A DNA stretch of 64,000 nucleotides from Amycolatopsis lurida (GTDB lineage Bacteria > Actinomycetota > Actinomycetes > Mycobacteriales > Pseudonocardiaceae), in assembly GCF_900105055.1 (NCBI RefSeq), contig NZ_FNTA01000004.1:5425501-5489500 (forward strand), in the 5' to 3' direction. The first letter of the stretch is position 1; the number at the start of each line of letters is the position of its first letter. Below, one piece after another: positions 33,330 through 41,443 of this stretch. Below the pieces are notes generated by a model. It did not search any database and had not been told where the DNA came from. It was given only the letters and a program-made list of their open reading frames with translations. Made by a program: the position numbers and the translations under genes.

Positions 33330-34229
33330 CTAGCGACCGGCCTTCTTCATGATCTCCGTCAGGTCGCCGACCTGATCGGCGGGCGGAGCGGTGATGTTCA
33401 CCGGGCTGCCCCAGTCGGTGTACTTGACCGTGGACTTGGCGACGCCGTCCCCGGGCACGCCCATGGCCTTCATGAACGCGGTCTGGTCCGAGACGACCTG
33501 CAGCGGCAGCTGGTCGGCGTTGAGCCACAGCTCGGTGGGGATGGTGACGTTCTTGCCCTTGAGCTTCGCGTCGAGCTTCTGCTGGACATCCGCTGGGAAC
33601 GGGATGCCCACCTCGCCCACGATGAGGGCGATGACCTTCTCGACCTCGATCTCGATGACGTAGTGGTTGGTGAGCTCACCGTTCAGCTCGACCTGGTCCG
33701 ACTTCGTGATCTTGCCCGCTTTCGAGACCTGCTCGAGGGTGCGCGACGGGTCGCTCTCCTTGATGGCCTTCGACATCATCTTGCCGAGCACCTGCGAGAT
33801 CGGGTCCTGGCCGTCGGCCGAGAGCTTCACGTACGCCTTGTCGGTCTTCAGTTCGGCTTTGTCGTCCGCGTCGAGCTTGAAGAAGAACGCGTTGTCGACC
33901 CAGAGGACTTCCGCTTTCTGGCTGACGTCGTCCAGGGTCATCGAAAACCTGGGGTTGTCACCGTCGTAGACGCCCTGCCCGACCACCTTTTCCTTTTCGG
34001 TGCCGGCGACGGTCTCCAACGTCATCTTGAACGATTTGGCCTTCTTGGTGCTCTCGCGGGTCAGGGTCGCGAGCTGGATCGGGTCGCCGAGCGGCGCCGA
34101 AAGCAGGCTCTTCTGCTCGGTAGGAGCAGGAGCGGGGGCAGCCGCGCCGGGCTGCTTCTCGCCACCGCAGGCGGACAGCGCCAGGACGGCGGCCGTGGTG
34201 ATGGCGGCGAGTGTGGTTACGCGCTTCAA
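33330..34229 (-). CDS. Lipoprotein, paralog 1 of a tandem triplet
   Basis: A 299-residue lipoprotein with lipobox LSAC (Cys21). The pieces AYVKLSADGQDPISQVL, LEQVSKAGKITKSDQVELNGE and STVKYTDWGSPVNITAPPADQVGD align with the other two. It is the longest and probably closest to the ancestral form. The role may be lipid or envelope related, from the LppX/LprG-like pattern; not certain. Confidence 0.78.
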   Translation of the reverse strand: MKRVTTLAAITTAAVLALSACGGEKQPGAAAPAPAPTEQKSLLSAPLGDPIQLATLTRESTKKAKSFKMTLETVAGTEKEKVVGQGVYDGDNPRFSMTLDDVSQKAEVLWVDNAFFFKLDADDKAELKTDKAYVKLSADGQDPISQVLGKMMSKAIKESDPSRTLEQVSKAGKITKSDQVELNGELTNHYVIEIEVEKVIALIVGEVGIPFPADVQQKLDAKLKGKNVTIPTELWLNADQLPLQVVSDQTAFMKAMGVPGDGVAKSTVKYTDWGSPVNITAPPADQVGDLTEIMKKAGR

Positions 34230-34289
34230 GAGGACCCCTCAGAGAAGTTGATCTAATCCGAACGGGTTATCGCGCGAAGCCGAATTTAG

Positions 34290-35321
34290 TTACCGATCGT
34301 CATCATGCCCGGCTCGGGAGCCCAAAAGACGCCGCAAGGACGTCAAGCGCTCCGCACTGGCGTGACCCTCGGTGACCACGTCGTCGAGTGCGCAGTCCGG
34401 GTCCGAAGGCGGCCCGAGGTGTCCGCAGCCGGAGGGACACTCTTCGGCCGCCTCGGCGAACTCTTCGAAGGCGAGCACGATGTCGTCGGCGGTCACGTGC
34501 GCCAGCCCGAAGGAGCGGATGCCCGGCGTGTCGACCACCCAGCCACCGCCGGGCAGGGAGAGTGCGACCGCCGCGACGGACGTGTGCCTGCCCTTGCCGA
34601 CCGCGCTGACCACGCCGGTCGCCAGCCCGGCGTCGGGCACCAGCCGGTTGACCAATGTGGACTTGCCGACGCCCGAATGCCCGACCAGCGCGGTGACGCG
34701 GTCCTTGAGCCGCCCGGCCAGTTCGTCCGGATGCTCGTCGTGCCGGGTGACCACGGCCGGGATGTCGAGGCCCGCGTAGCCGGCGAGGAGTTCGTCCGGG
34801 CTGGCGAGGTCGGCCTTCGTCAGGCACAGGACCGGCTCGAGACCGCCGGCGTAACAGGCGACGAGACAGCGGTCGATGAATCCGGTGCGCGGCGGAGGAT
34901 CGGCGAGCGCGGTGACGATCAGCAACTGCTCGGCGTTGGCGACGACCACCCGTTCGAAGGGGTCGGTGTCGTCCGCGGTCCGGCGCAGCACGCTGGAGCG
35001 TTCGTCCACCCGGATGATGCGGGCGAGGGTGTCGGGTTTGCCGCTCACGTCGCCGACGATGCCGACGGTGTCGCCGACGACGACCGAGACCCGGCCCATC
35101 TCGCGGGCCCGCATCGCCGTGACGACCCGCTCCGGATCCGAGTCGATCGCGCAGGTCCAGCGCCCGCGGTCCTTGCCGATGACCATCGCCGTGGAGGCGT
35201 CCGCGTGCTCGGGGCGGCGTTTGCTGCGCGGCCTGGTGCCCTTGCCGGGCCGGATCCGCACGTCGGATTCGTCCAGCCTGCGCCAGTCCTTGCCAGCCAA
35301 ACCGCCTCCTGCTCTTCGCAT
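34290..35321 (-). CDS. rsgA: Ribosome small subunit-dependent GTPase A
   Basis: A 343-residue circularly permuted GTPase that helps late 30S maturation. An N-terminal OB fold is followed by G4 LCLTKADL, then G1 GHSGVGKST, then G3 VDTPGI. The C-terminal zinc segment is ECPSGCGHLGPPSDPDC. A TAGTTT -10 box stands 6 nt before the ATG, so the message is likely leaderless. In mycobacteria aroA lies between rsgA and the SRAP gene; here it is absent and the two are directly divergent. Confidence 0.94.
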   Translation of the reverse strand: MRRAGGGLAGKDWRRLDESDVRIRPGKGTRPRSKRRPEHADASTAMVIGKDRGRWTCAIDSDPERVVTAMRAREMGRVSVVVGDTVGIVGDVSGKPDTLARIIRVDERSSVLRRTADDTDPFERVVVANAEQLLIVTALADPPPRTGFIDRCLVACYAGGLEPVLCLTKADLASPDELLAGYAGLDIPAVVTRHDEHPDELAGRLKDRVTALVGHSGVGKSTLVNRLVPDAGLATGVVSAVGKGRHTSVAAVALSLPGGGWVVDTPGIRSFGLAHVTADDIVLAFEEFAEAAEECPSGCGHLGPPSDPDCALDDVVTEGHASAERLTSLRRLLGSRAGHDDDR

Positions 35322-35401
35322 ACCGCGAAACTATGATCCCATGCTGCTCGCCAACACATCGGTAGCGTGTAACGATGGCTGTCGATCAGGGAGGTTTTCG
35401 C

Positions 35402-36160
35402 ATGTGCGGGCGTTATGCCGCGACCAAGGACCCGGCGGCGCTGATCGACGAGTTCGCCGCGGTGGACCTGACCGAGGGCCGGGTCCGGACCGATCACAAC
35501 GTGGCGCCGACCAAGGTCGTCCCCACCATCGTGCAGCGGCATCCGCGTGACGCCGACGGCGCGGTGCTCGAAGACGAGCCCGCCGTGCGGTCGCTGCGGA
35601 TGATGCGCTGGGGACTGGTCCCGTTCTGGGCGAAGGACCCCGGCGTCGGCTCGAAGATGATCAACACACGCGCCGAGACCGCCAAGGAGAAGCCGTCGTT
35701 CAAAAAGGCGGTTTCCGCGCGGCGGTGCCTCGTCCCCGCCGACGGCTGGTACGAGTGGCGGCGGGACGGCAAGGAGAAGCAGCCCTTCTTCATGACCGGA
35801 CCGGGTGACGAGTCGCTCGCGTTCGCCGGGATCTGGGAGACCTGGCGGCCGAAGGACGACAAGGAAGCCGACCCGCTGATCACCTTCTCCGTGATCACCA
35901 CCGACTCGGTCGGCAGGCTCACCGACATCCACCACCGCATGCCGCTGCTGATGCCGCGCGAAAAGTGGGACACCTGGCTCGACCCGGATCTCGCCGACGT
36001 CACCGACCTGCTCGTCCCGCCGCCGGCGGACCTGGTCGACACGATCGAGCTCCGGCCGGTGTCGAGCCTGGTCAACAACGTCCGCAACAACGGCCCGGAG
36101 CTGGTGGACCGCGTCGAACCCGTCGCCGAAAGCCCGCTCTTCGAACTGCCGAACTCATGA
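35402..36160 (+). CDS. SRAP-domain DNA-protein crosslink protein (YedK/HMCES family)
   Basis: A 252-residue protein that covalently caps abasic sites in single-stranded DNA. Cys2 (MCGRYAATKD) becomes the N-terminal nucleophile after Met removal. The other signature blocks are RWGLVPFWAKD, MINTRAETAKEKPSFKKA, CLVPADGWYEW and IHHRMPLLM. The ATG at 35402 follows GGGAGG and is needed for the family N-terminus; an upstream in-frame ATG at 35375 would bury the Cys. A TAACGAT -10-like box lies at 35370-35376. The stop overlaps the next gene (ATGA). Confidence 0.93.
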   Translation: MCGRYAATKDPAALIDEFAAVDLTEGRVRTDHNVAPTKVVPTIVQRHPRDADGAVLEDEPAVRSLRMMRWGLVPFWAKDPGVGSKMINTRAETAKEKPSFKKAVSARRCLVPADGWYEWRRDGKEKQPFFMTGPGDESLAFAGIWETWRPKDDKEADPLITFSVITTDSVGRLTDIHHRMPLLMPREKWDTWLDPDLADVTDLLVPPPADLVDTIELRPVSSLVNNVRNNGPELVDRVEPVAESPLFELPNS

Positions 36161-36765
36161 CGAAGCTGGAGATCGACACCGCCTACGGCCCCGCGCGGGC
36201 CGAGTTGCACTGTGCCGAGGAAGGCATCGCGGTGCTGATGCTCGGCCACGGCGCCGGCGGGGGGATCGGCGCGAAGGACCTGGTCGCGGTCACCCGCGCG
36301 GCGCAGGCGGCCGGGGTCCACGTCGCGCTCGTCGAGCAGCCATACCGGGTGGCCGGCCGCCGGGCGCCCGCTCCGGCCACCCAGCTCGACACCGCCTGGC
36401 TCACCGTGGCCGACGAGATCTCCGTGCGCTTCGACGACCTTCCGCTCGTGTTCGGCGGCCGGTCGTCCGGGGCCCGCGTCGCCTGCCGGACCGCCGCGGC
36501 GGGGCAGGCGGTGGCGGTGCTCTGCCTGGCCTTCCCCGAGCATCCGCCGGGGAAGCCGGAGAAGACCCGGCAGGGTGAACTGGACGCCGTCGAGGTCCCG
36601 ACCCTGGTGGTGCAGGGTGACCGGGACCCGTTCGGCCTGCCCAAGGCGGGGCCGCATCACGAGATCGTGGTGCTCAAGGGCGACCACAACCTCAGCGCCG
36701 ACCTCGAAGGCGTGTCACGCGCGGCCGCCGAGTGGCTGGAGCGTGTGCTGCGGCCGCTCACCTGA
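36157..36765 (+). CDS. Alpha/beta-hydrolase family protein
   Basis: A 202-residue hydrolase-fold protein. The nucleophile elbow GGRSSGARVA (GxSxG form) is intact. VQGDRDPFG supplies the Asp region and KGDHNLSAD the His. The small size and sequence fit the KANL3/Tex30-like hydrolase family often beside SRAP genes. The substrate is unknown. Its last 51 bases overlap the convergent membrane-protein gene. Confidence 0.8.
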   Translation: MTKLEIDTAYGPARAELHCAEEGIAVLMLGHGAGGGIGAKDLVAVTRAAQAAGVHVALVEQPYRVAGRRAPAPATQLDTAWLTVADEISVRFDDLPLVFGGRSSGARVACRTAAAGQAVAVLCLAFPEHPPGKPEKTRQGELDAVEVPTLVVQGDRDPFGLPKAGPHHEIVVLKGDHNLSADLEGVSRAAAEWLERVLRPLT

Positions 36766-37278
36766 GAGCCGCCGCCGCGCGTAGTGCACGGTGACCGCGG
36801 CCAGCAGCGGGCCCCAGAGCAGGAGCGGCGCGTAACAAGCGGCCATGACGGCGCCGTAGACCGGCGAGCCTTCCCAGCTCCCCGGCGCCATCGAGGAACC
36901 GGCCTCCGCCCAGCCGAACAGCCCCTGCACGCCCAGCCCGGTCAGGGCGATCGCGCCCGCGGCGGCCGGGAGGATCGCCGCGAGCGGCGGGATCCGGCGG
37001 CCGCGCAGCCCCGGGATCCAGCGCGGCCACACCTCACCCCACGGCCGGACGAGCCCGAGGGTGAGGAACGCGAGCGCTTCGGAGAGCAGGCTCAGCCCGA
37101 AGACGTAGGCCGCGCCCCAGCCGGGGATGCCGAACTCGTCCAGTCCTTGGGCGGTGAACCCGACCGGGATGCCGAGGCCCATCGCGACCCGCCACAGCCC
37201 GGAGGGCAAGGTCACCAGCAGCGTCGCGTGGGCGGCGAGGTTCGCCCATCTCGGTACGCCGGGCACGGTTTCGGTCAT
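36715..37278 (-). CDS. Small integral membrane protein of unknown function
   Basis: A 187-residue protein with about four hydrophobic segments (ATLLVTLPSGLWRVAMGLGI, VFGLSLLSEALAFLTLGLV, LAAILPAAAGAIALTGLG and LLLWGPLLAAVTVHYARR). The ATG at 37278 gives a normal cytosolic N-terminus (MTETVPGVPRWANL). No family is recognised. It overlaps the convergent hydrolase 3' end by 51 bp. Confidence 0.65.
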   Translation of the reverse strand: MTETVPGVPRWANLAAHATLLVTLPSGLWRVAMGLGIPVGFTAQGLDEFGIPGWGAAYVFGLSLLSEALAFLTLGLVRPWGEVWPRWIPGLRGRRIPPLAAILPAAAGAIALTGLGVQGLFGWAEAGSSMAPGSWEGSPVYGAVMAACYAPLLLWGPLLAAVTVHYARRRLSGERPQHTLQPLGGRA

Positions 37279-37388
37279 TCTGTCGCTCCCAGGAGTCGTC
37301 GTTCGCTTGCCGACGACGATTCCCGAGTGCGGCCGCGTGTTCTTCCCGCTGGGGACCGACTCCGCTCCCTCGCGAGGGTGAACCCCTG

Positions 37389-37414
37389 CCCGCATCCAGA
37401 GGACTAAATGCGGG
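37389..37414. repeat. Short family B repeat
   Basis: CCCGCAT (37389-37395) and ATGCGGG (37408-37414) flank CCAGAGGACTAA. The order CCGCATCCAGAGGACTAAAT is the reverse complement of the family B arm seen at 9742 and 45301. It lies just beyond the stop of the ybaK gene on its strand. Confidence 0.5.
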
Positions 37415-37421
37415 GGAGAAC

Positions 37422-37898
37422 TCAGCCGGCGATCGGCGCGACCACGGCGCCGGTGAGCCGCGCCAGGTCGCCGGGCGCGAGTTCGACCTCCAGGCCGCGC
37501 CGCCCGGCCGAGCAGTGCACGGTCTCGAACTTCTCCGCCGACGAGTCGATCACCACCGGCAGCCTGCTCCGGTGCCCGAGCGGCGAGATCCCGCCGAGCA
37601 CGTAACCCGTCGCGCGCTGGGCGGCGGCGGGGTCGGCCATCTTCGCCTTCTTCCCGCCCACGGCGGCCGCCAGCGCCTTCAGGTCCAGCTGACCGGTGAC
37701 CGGGACCACGCCGACGGTCAGTTTCCCGTCGACCTCGGCGACCAGTGTCTTGAACACGCGCGCGGGGTCGAGCCCCAGCGCTTCGACGGCTTCGAGGCCG
37801 TACGACTCCGCCCGCGGGTCGTGGTCGTAGGCGTGCAACACGTGCGCCACTTTCTGCTTCGCCAGCAGCGCCGTCGCCGGGGTTCCCTTGCCTGCCAT
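37422..37898 (-). CDS. ybaK: Cys-tRNA(Pro)/aminoacyl-tRNA deacylase YbaK
   Basis: A 158-residue YbaK/EbsC-fold editing enzyme that hydrolyses misacylated Cys-tRNA(Pro). Family blocks are KTLVAEVDGKLTVGVVPVTGQ, the catalytic-site Lys-rich GGKKAKMADPA, and GYVLGGISPLGHRSRLPVVID. A single domain of normal length. Its 5' end lies next to the sigR promoter on the other strand. Confidence 0.92.
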   Translation of the reverse strand: MAGKGTPATALLAKQKVAHVLHAYDHDPRAESYGLEAVEALGLDPARVFKTLVAEVDGKLTVGVVPVTGQLDLKALAAAVGGKKAKMADPAAAQRATGYVLGGISPLGHRSRLPVVIDSSAEKFETVHCSAGRRGLEVELAPGDLARLTGAVVAPIAG

Positions 37899-37920
37899 GG
37901 GCGGAGTCTACGAGCGCGCC

Positions 37921-37948
37921 GGGAATGCCCGGCCGGGCCTCACTGTTG
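37921..37948 (+). promoter_or_regulatory. SigR-type autoregulatory promoter of sigR
   Basis: GGGAAT (37921-37926), an exact 18-nt spacer and GTTG (37945-37948) match the consensus for the thiol-oxidative-stress sigma factor. Transcription would begin near 37955, next to an in-frame GTG at 37957. A second, housekeeping-like -10 (TAAACT, 38030-38035) lies further in. This mirrors the two-promoter arrangement of sigR in Streptomyces. Confidence 0.65.
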
Positions 37949-38088
37949 GAAGACACGTGTCCACCACACTCGAAGCTCCCCGAATCCTGATCCCGCGCAC
38001 GCCGGGCGGCCAGGTGATCCGCCCGCGCGTAAACTCGACGACGTCTCATGCGCACAAGCGCATCGACGCCGATCGGGAAGGGAACGGT

Positions 38089-38727
38089 TTGCCGAGCACG
38101 CAGAATCCCGCGCCGGACACGGGCACGGACGCCGAAGAGGCGGCCGCGCGGGCCGAGCGCTTCGAGCGGGACGCGATGCCCCTGCTCGACCAGCTGTACT
38201 CGGCCGCCATGCGGATGACCCGGAATCCCGCCGACGCCGAGGACCTCGTCCAGGAGACGTACCTGAAGGCGTACGCGGCCTTCGCGTCTTTCAAGGCGGG
38301 CACCAACCTCAAGGCGTGGATGTACCGCATCCTCACGAACACCTACATCAACGGCTATCGCAAGCGTCAGCGCCAGCCGGTGCAGCAGCCCACCGAGGAG
38401 ATCACCGACTGGCAGATCGCCAAGGCGGAGAGCCACACCTCCAGCGGGCTGCGCTCGGCCGAGGTCGAGGCGATGGACAACCTGCCCGACGCCGACGTCA
38501 AGGAAGCGCTGCAGAAGCTGCCCGAGGAGTTCCGCCTCGCGGTCTACCTCGCCGATGTCGAAGGTTTCGCGTACAAGGAGATCGCCGAGATCATGGACAC
38601 GCCCATCGGCACCGTGATGTCCCGGCTGCACCGCGGCCGTGCCCAGCTCCGTGACCTGCTCGCCGATGTCGCCCGCGAGCGGGGCTTCATCCGCGCGGGC
38701 AAACAGCAGGAGGTGGCGGGGCGATGA
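38089..38727 (+). CDS. sigR: ECF RNA polymerase sigma factor SigR/SigH
   Basis: A 212-residue group-4 sigma factor for thiol-oxidative and heat stress. Region 2 contains FERDAMPLLDQLYSAAMRMTRNPADAEDLVQET, here read in parts, and KAWMYRILTNTYINGYRKRQR. Region 4 has LPEEFRLAVYLADVEGF and EIAEIMDTPIGTVMSRLHRGR. Identity to mycobacterial SigH is obvious. I take the TTG at 38089, with AAGGGA 5 nt upstream. The frame is open further and contains a GTG at 37957, which would give a form longer by 44 residues. The gene overlaps rsrA by four bases (ATGA). Confidence 0.93.
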   Translation: MPSTQNPAPDTGTDAEEAAARAERFERDAMPLLDQLYSAAMRMTRNPADAEDLVQETYLKAYAAFASFKAGTNLKAWMYRILTNTYINGYRKRQRQPVQQPTEEITDWQIAKAESHTSSGLRSAEVEAMDNLPDADVKEALQKLPEEFRLAVYLADVEGFAYKEIAEIMDTPIGTVMSRLHRGRAQLRDLLADVARERGFIRAGKQQEVAGR

Positions 38728-39047
38728 GCGAGGACTACTGCGCCGGCGCGGACGACAAGGTCAGGTGCGAGGAAGCCCTCGCCGACATCTACCTGCTGCT
38801 GGACAAGGAGTGCAGCGCCGAGCGCGACGCCGCCCTGCGCAAGCACATCGAGGACTGCCCGCCGTGCCTCGAGGAGTACGGCATCGACGAGCACATCAAG
38901 CAGCTCCTCGCCCGCAAGTGCGGCGGCGACCACGCCCCGGACGACCTCAAGTCCCGGCTGCGGGCCTCGATCCGCCAGACCGTGCAGACCAAGGGCGCGA
39001 TCACCATCGAGCGTACCGAGGTCAAGATCGAGCAGACGTTCGAGTAA
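38724..39047 (+). CDS. rsrA: Zinc redox-sensing anti-sigma factor RsrA/RshA
   Basis: A 107-residue ZAS-family anti-sigma factor that holds SigR in reducing conditions and releases it on disulfide formation. The metal site is His41-x3-Cys45-x2-Cys48 (HIEDCPPC) with Cys15 upstream, matching the Cys11, His37, Cys41, Cys44 set of Streptomyces RsrA. Additional Cys6, Cys30 and a later KCGG Cys are present. ATGA overlap with sigR ensures stoichiometric expression. Confidence 0.94.
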   Translation: MSEDYCAGADDKVRCEEALADIYLLLDKECSAERDAALRKHIEDCPPCLEEYGIDEHIKQLLARKCGGDHAPDDLKSRLRASIRQTVQTKGAITIERTEVKIEQTFE

Positions 39048-39061
39048 GCGGCTCAGGACAC

Positions 39062-39100
39062 ACGAAGGCCCCCGTACCGGATCGGTGCGGGGGCCTTCGT
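39062..39100 (+). terminator. Terminator after sigR-rsrA
   Basis: A perfect 13-bp stem ACGAAGGCCCCCG (39062-39074) with CGGGGGCCTTCGT (39088-39100) lies 15 nt after the rsrA stop and just before the end of the convergent bL37 gene. It can serve both. Confidence 0.8.
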
Positions 39101-39115
39101 CGTCTGATCGAATGA

Positions 39116-39190
39116 TCAGGAGTTGGGCTTCTTGCCGTGGTTCGCGCCGTTCTTCTTACGGTCGCGACGCTTGCGGGCGCGCTTCGACAT
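39116..39190 (-). CDS. Ribosomal protein bL37 (24 residues)
   Basis: A tiny, very basic protein of 24 residues beginning MSKRARKRRDRKK and ending NHGKKPNS. The Lys/Arg-rich start and NHGKxPN end match the 24-residue bL37 of mycobacterial large ribosomal subunits, which binds rRNA. The ATG at 39190 is preceded by GAGGAG at proper distance. It lies between rsrA and the histidine kinase gene. It is far below usual gene-finding length limits. Confidence 0.78.
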   Translation of the reverse strand: MSKRARKRRDRKKNGANHGKKPNS

Positions 39191-39296
39191 GTTTCACTCC
39201 TCGTCCGAGTGGCCCTCGCGGGGTGATACGACACCGCTGGGCCAGGGTCAACCTCTCCAGTGTGTCATGCGGCCCTCACCCTGCTTGGATGGGGAC

Positions 39297-40820
39297 GTGT
39301 CCACCCTTTCCGATCTGCTCGCGGAGAACACCGGCCTGTCCGGTGAAGCCGCGGACCATCTCCAGACCGTGGTCGCCGAATGGCAGCTGCTGGCCGATCT
39401 GTCCTTCGCCGACTTCCTGCTGTGGGTCGCCGTCTCGGAGGAGCTGCAGCCGGACGGCGGCGACTACGTCTGCGTCGCCCACGCACGCCCGACGACGGCG
39501 CCGACGGCCCATCCGGAGGACGTCGTCGGCTCCCGGTTCACCGTCGACGAGCATCCGCAGCTGGCCAAGGCGAGCCGTGAGGTGCGGATCTGCCGCGAAG
39601 AGGATCCGCACTGGTACCGCGACCTGCCGATGCGCCGTGAGGCCATCCCGGTGGTGTTCGCGGGCACGGTGATCGCCGTCCTCAGCCGCGAGACCAACCT
39701 GGCGGCCTCGCGGGTGCCCAGCCCGCTCGAGATCGCGTACCTCGGCAGCGCGGGCGACCTGTGCCAGATGATCGTCGACGGCACGTTCCCCAGCCCGGGG
39801 AACCAGACGGACACGCATACGAGCCCGCGGGTCGGCGACGGCCTGATCCGCCTCGACCCGACCGGCACGGTGGTCTTCGCCAGCCCGAACGGGTTGTCGG
39901 CCTATCACCGGATGGGGCACGAGTCCGATCTCGTCGGTCAGCGCCTCGCGCCGCTGACCAGGTCGCTCATCCGCGACCCGTTCGACGCGACCGAGGTGTC
40001 GCATCGGATCATCGAGGCGCTCGACGGCAAGCCCAGCAGCCGGACGGAGGCGGATTCCCGTCGCGGCGCCGTCGTGCTCTTCCGTGCGCTGCCGCTGCGT
40101 CCCGCCGGGCAGGCCGCGGGCGCGCTGGTGCTGGTGCGCGACGTCACCGAGGTGAAGCGCCGTGATCGCGCTCTCCTTTCGAAGGACGCGACCATCCGCG
40201 AGATCCACCACCGCGTGAAGAACAACCTGCAGACCGTCGCCGCGCTGCTGCGGCTCCAGTCGCGCCGGACCTCCAGCGAGGAGGCGCGGCTCGCGCTCGG
40301 CGAGTCCGTGCGCCGGGTCTCGTCGATCGCGATGGTGCACGAGGCGCTGTCCATCTCGGTCGACGAGCGGGTCGATCTCGACAAGCTGCTCGACAACGTC
40401 CTCCCGATGGTCGGCGAGGTCGCGACGGCGGAATCGCAGGTCGGGCTCTCGCGCACCGGTTCGTTCGGCGTCGTCGTCGCCGAGATCGCGACGCCGTTGG
40501 TGATGGTGCTGGCCGAACTCGTCCAGAACGCCATCGAGCACGCGTTCCCCGACGGACGGCCGGGCAAGGTCGAACTCGTCGTGGAGCGCTCCGCCCGCTG
40601 GCTCGACGTCGTCATCCGCGACAACGGGCGCGGGCTTCCCTCGGGTTTCTCGCTGGAACGCAGCGACGGCCTCGGCCTCCAGATCGTGCGGACACTGGTG
40701 GAGTCGGAGCTGCGCGGATCGCTGTCGATCCGGGGGCTGCGCGGGGAATCCGAAGAGACCGCCGGGCGACGGCTGGGAACCGAAGCGGCGCTGCGGATCC
40801 CGCTGTCCCGACGTCTCTAA
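39297..40820 (+). CDS. pdtaS: PdtaS-like cytosolic sensor histidine kinase
   Basis: A 507-residue soluble kinase without membrane segments. The N-terminal GAF-like domain (about 1-150) and a PAS domain (about 180-290) precede a HisKA_2/HWE-type phospho-acceptor region, IREIHHRVKNNLQTVAALL, with His304/His305. The ATPase has N (LVQNAIEHAF), G1 (IRDNGRGLP) and GLGLQIV boxes. The mycobacterial homolog phosphorylates the RNA-binding antiterminator PdtaR; no pdtaR is in this window. The GTG at 39297 lies 6 nt after TTGGAT, so leaderless transcription is possible. Confidence 0.92.
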   Translation: MSTLSDLLAENTGLSGEAADHLQTVVAEWQLLADLSFADFLLWVAVSEELQPDGGDYVCVAHARPTTAPTAHPEDVVGSRFTVDEHPQLAKASREVRICREEDPHWYRDLPMRREAIPVVFAGTVIAVLSRETNLAASRVPSPLEIAYLGSAGDLCQMIVDGTFPSPGNQTDTHTSPRVGDGLIRLDPTGTVVFASPNGLSAYHRMGHESDLVGQRLAPLTRSLIRDPFDATEVSHRIIEALDGKPSSRTEADSRRGAVVLFRALPLRPAGQAAGALVLVRDVTEVKRRDRALLSKDATIREIHHRVKNNLQTVAALLRLQSRRTSSEEARLALGESVRRVSSIAMVHEALSISVDERVDLDKLLDNVLPMVGEVATAESQVGLSRTGSFGVVVAEIATPLVMVLAELVQNAIEHAFPDGRPGKVELVVERSARWLDVVIRDNGRGLPSGFSLERSDGLGLQIVRTLVESELRGSLSIRGLRGESEETAGRRLGTEAALRIPLSRRL

Positions 40821-40873
40821 TGGACTGTCGCGTTTGATCGTCCACAAGGGACAGTCTTATCCGGACACGTTTT

Positions 40874-40909
40874 AGGGCCGGCGCCCGAAGAGAAGATGGC
40901 GCCGGCCCT
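40874..40909. terminator. Terminator after pdtaS
   Basis: Perfect 12-bp arms AGGGCCGGCGCC (40874-40885) and GGCGCCGGCCCT (40898-40909) with a 12-nt loop. Nothing coding is seen in 40910-41116. Confidence 0.75.
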
Positions 40910-41101
40910 GTAACGGTTCCGCGGGAGGACTTGGAAAAAGTCCGCTGAAGCCATACCCCCGTGATGGGCGTGTCGGCCTCGCTTGTTAAGCTCAAGTCGG
41001 GTACGTGTCACCTCGCAACGCAGGGCCATACAGCCACTGCGCCGCGGGAGTTTCCCGAAGCTTGGGGTCTTGCTCAGTTGTGAGTAATGCGATGAAGCGT
41101 G

Positions 41102-41120
41102 CTGAGTCCGAAAGACTCAG
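41102..41120 (-). terminator. Stem-loop at the whiB1 stop codon
   Basis: CTGAGTC and GACTCAG with loop CGAAA form a 7-bp hairpin that includes the whiB1 stop codon (41117-41119). It may be a terminator or 3'-end stability element. Confidence 0.45.
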
Positions 41121-41371
41121 GCGGAGGTACGCGTGCCGATGTGCGTACGACGGCGCTTCAGGGCCCGTCGCTCGTCCTCGCTCATCCCGCCCCAAACGCC
41201 TGCGTCCTGCCCGCTGGCCAATGCCCAGGCCAAGCAGTCGGAAGCGACGGTGCAGCGGTGGCACACGGCCTTCGCCTGCGCTACCTGCGACAGAGCAGGA
41301 CCGCTGGTTCCCACCGGGAAGAACAGCTCGGGGTCCTCGTCTCGGCAGGCCGCGTCGTGGCGCCAGTCCAT
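41117..41371 (-). CDS. whiB1: Iron-sulfur transcription factor WhiB1
   Basis: An 84-residue Wbl protein that binds a nitric-oxide-sensitive [4Fe-4S] cluster and regulates transcription with the principal sigma factor. The four ligands are Cys9, Cys37, Cys40 and Cys46 (CHRCTVASDC), the turn motif is GVWGG, and the basic tail is RRALKRRRTHIG. The length equals that of mycobacterial WhiB1. The ATG at 41371 (MDWRHDAACRDEDPE) gives the conserved N-terminus. Two CRP-like palindromes are upstream. Confidence 0.96.
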   Translation of the reverse strand: MDWRHDAACRDEDPELFFPVGTSGPALSQVAQAKAVCHRCTVASDCLAWALASGQDAGVWGGMSEDERRALKRRRTHIGTRTSA

Positions 41372-41443
41372 GTTTCTGAGCTCCTTCATAACGGCGCGGT
41401 ACTCCGCGCCATAGTCGTCATGGCGGTCGTTTTTTTGGGTGCT

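Noticed and set aside
40817..41029. Short minus-strand frame between pdtaS and whiB1
   Set aside because: It spans the terminator hairpin at 40874-40909 and shows no ribosome site or similarity.
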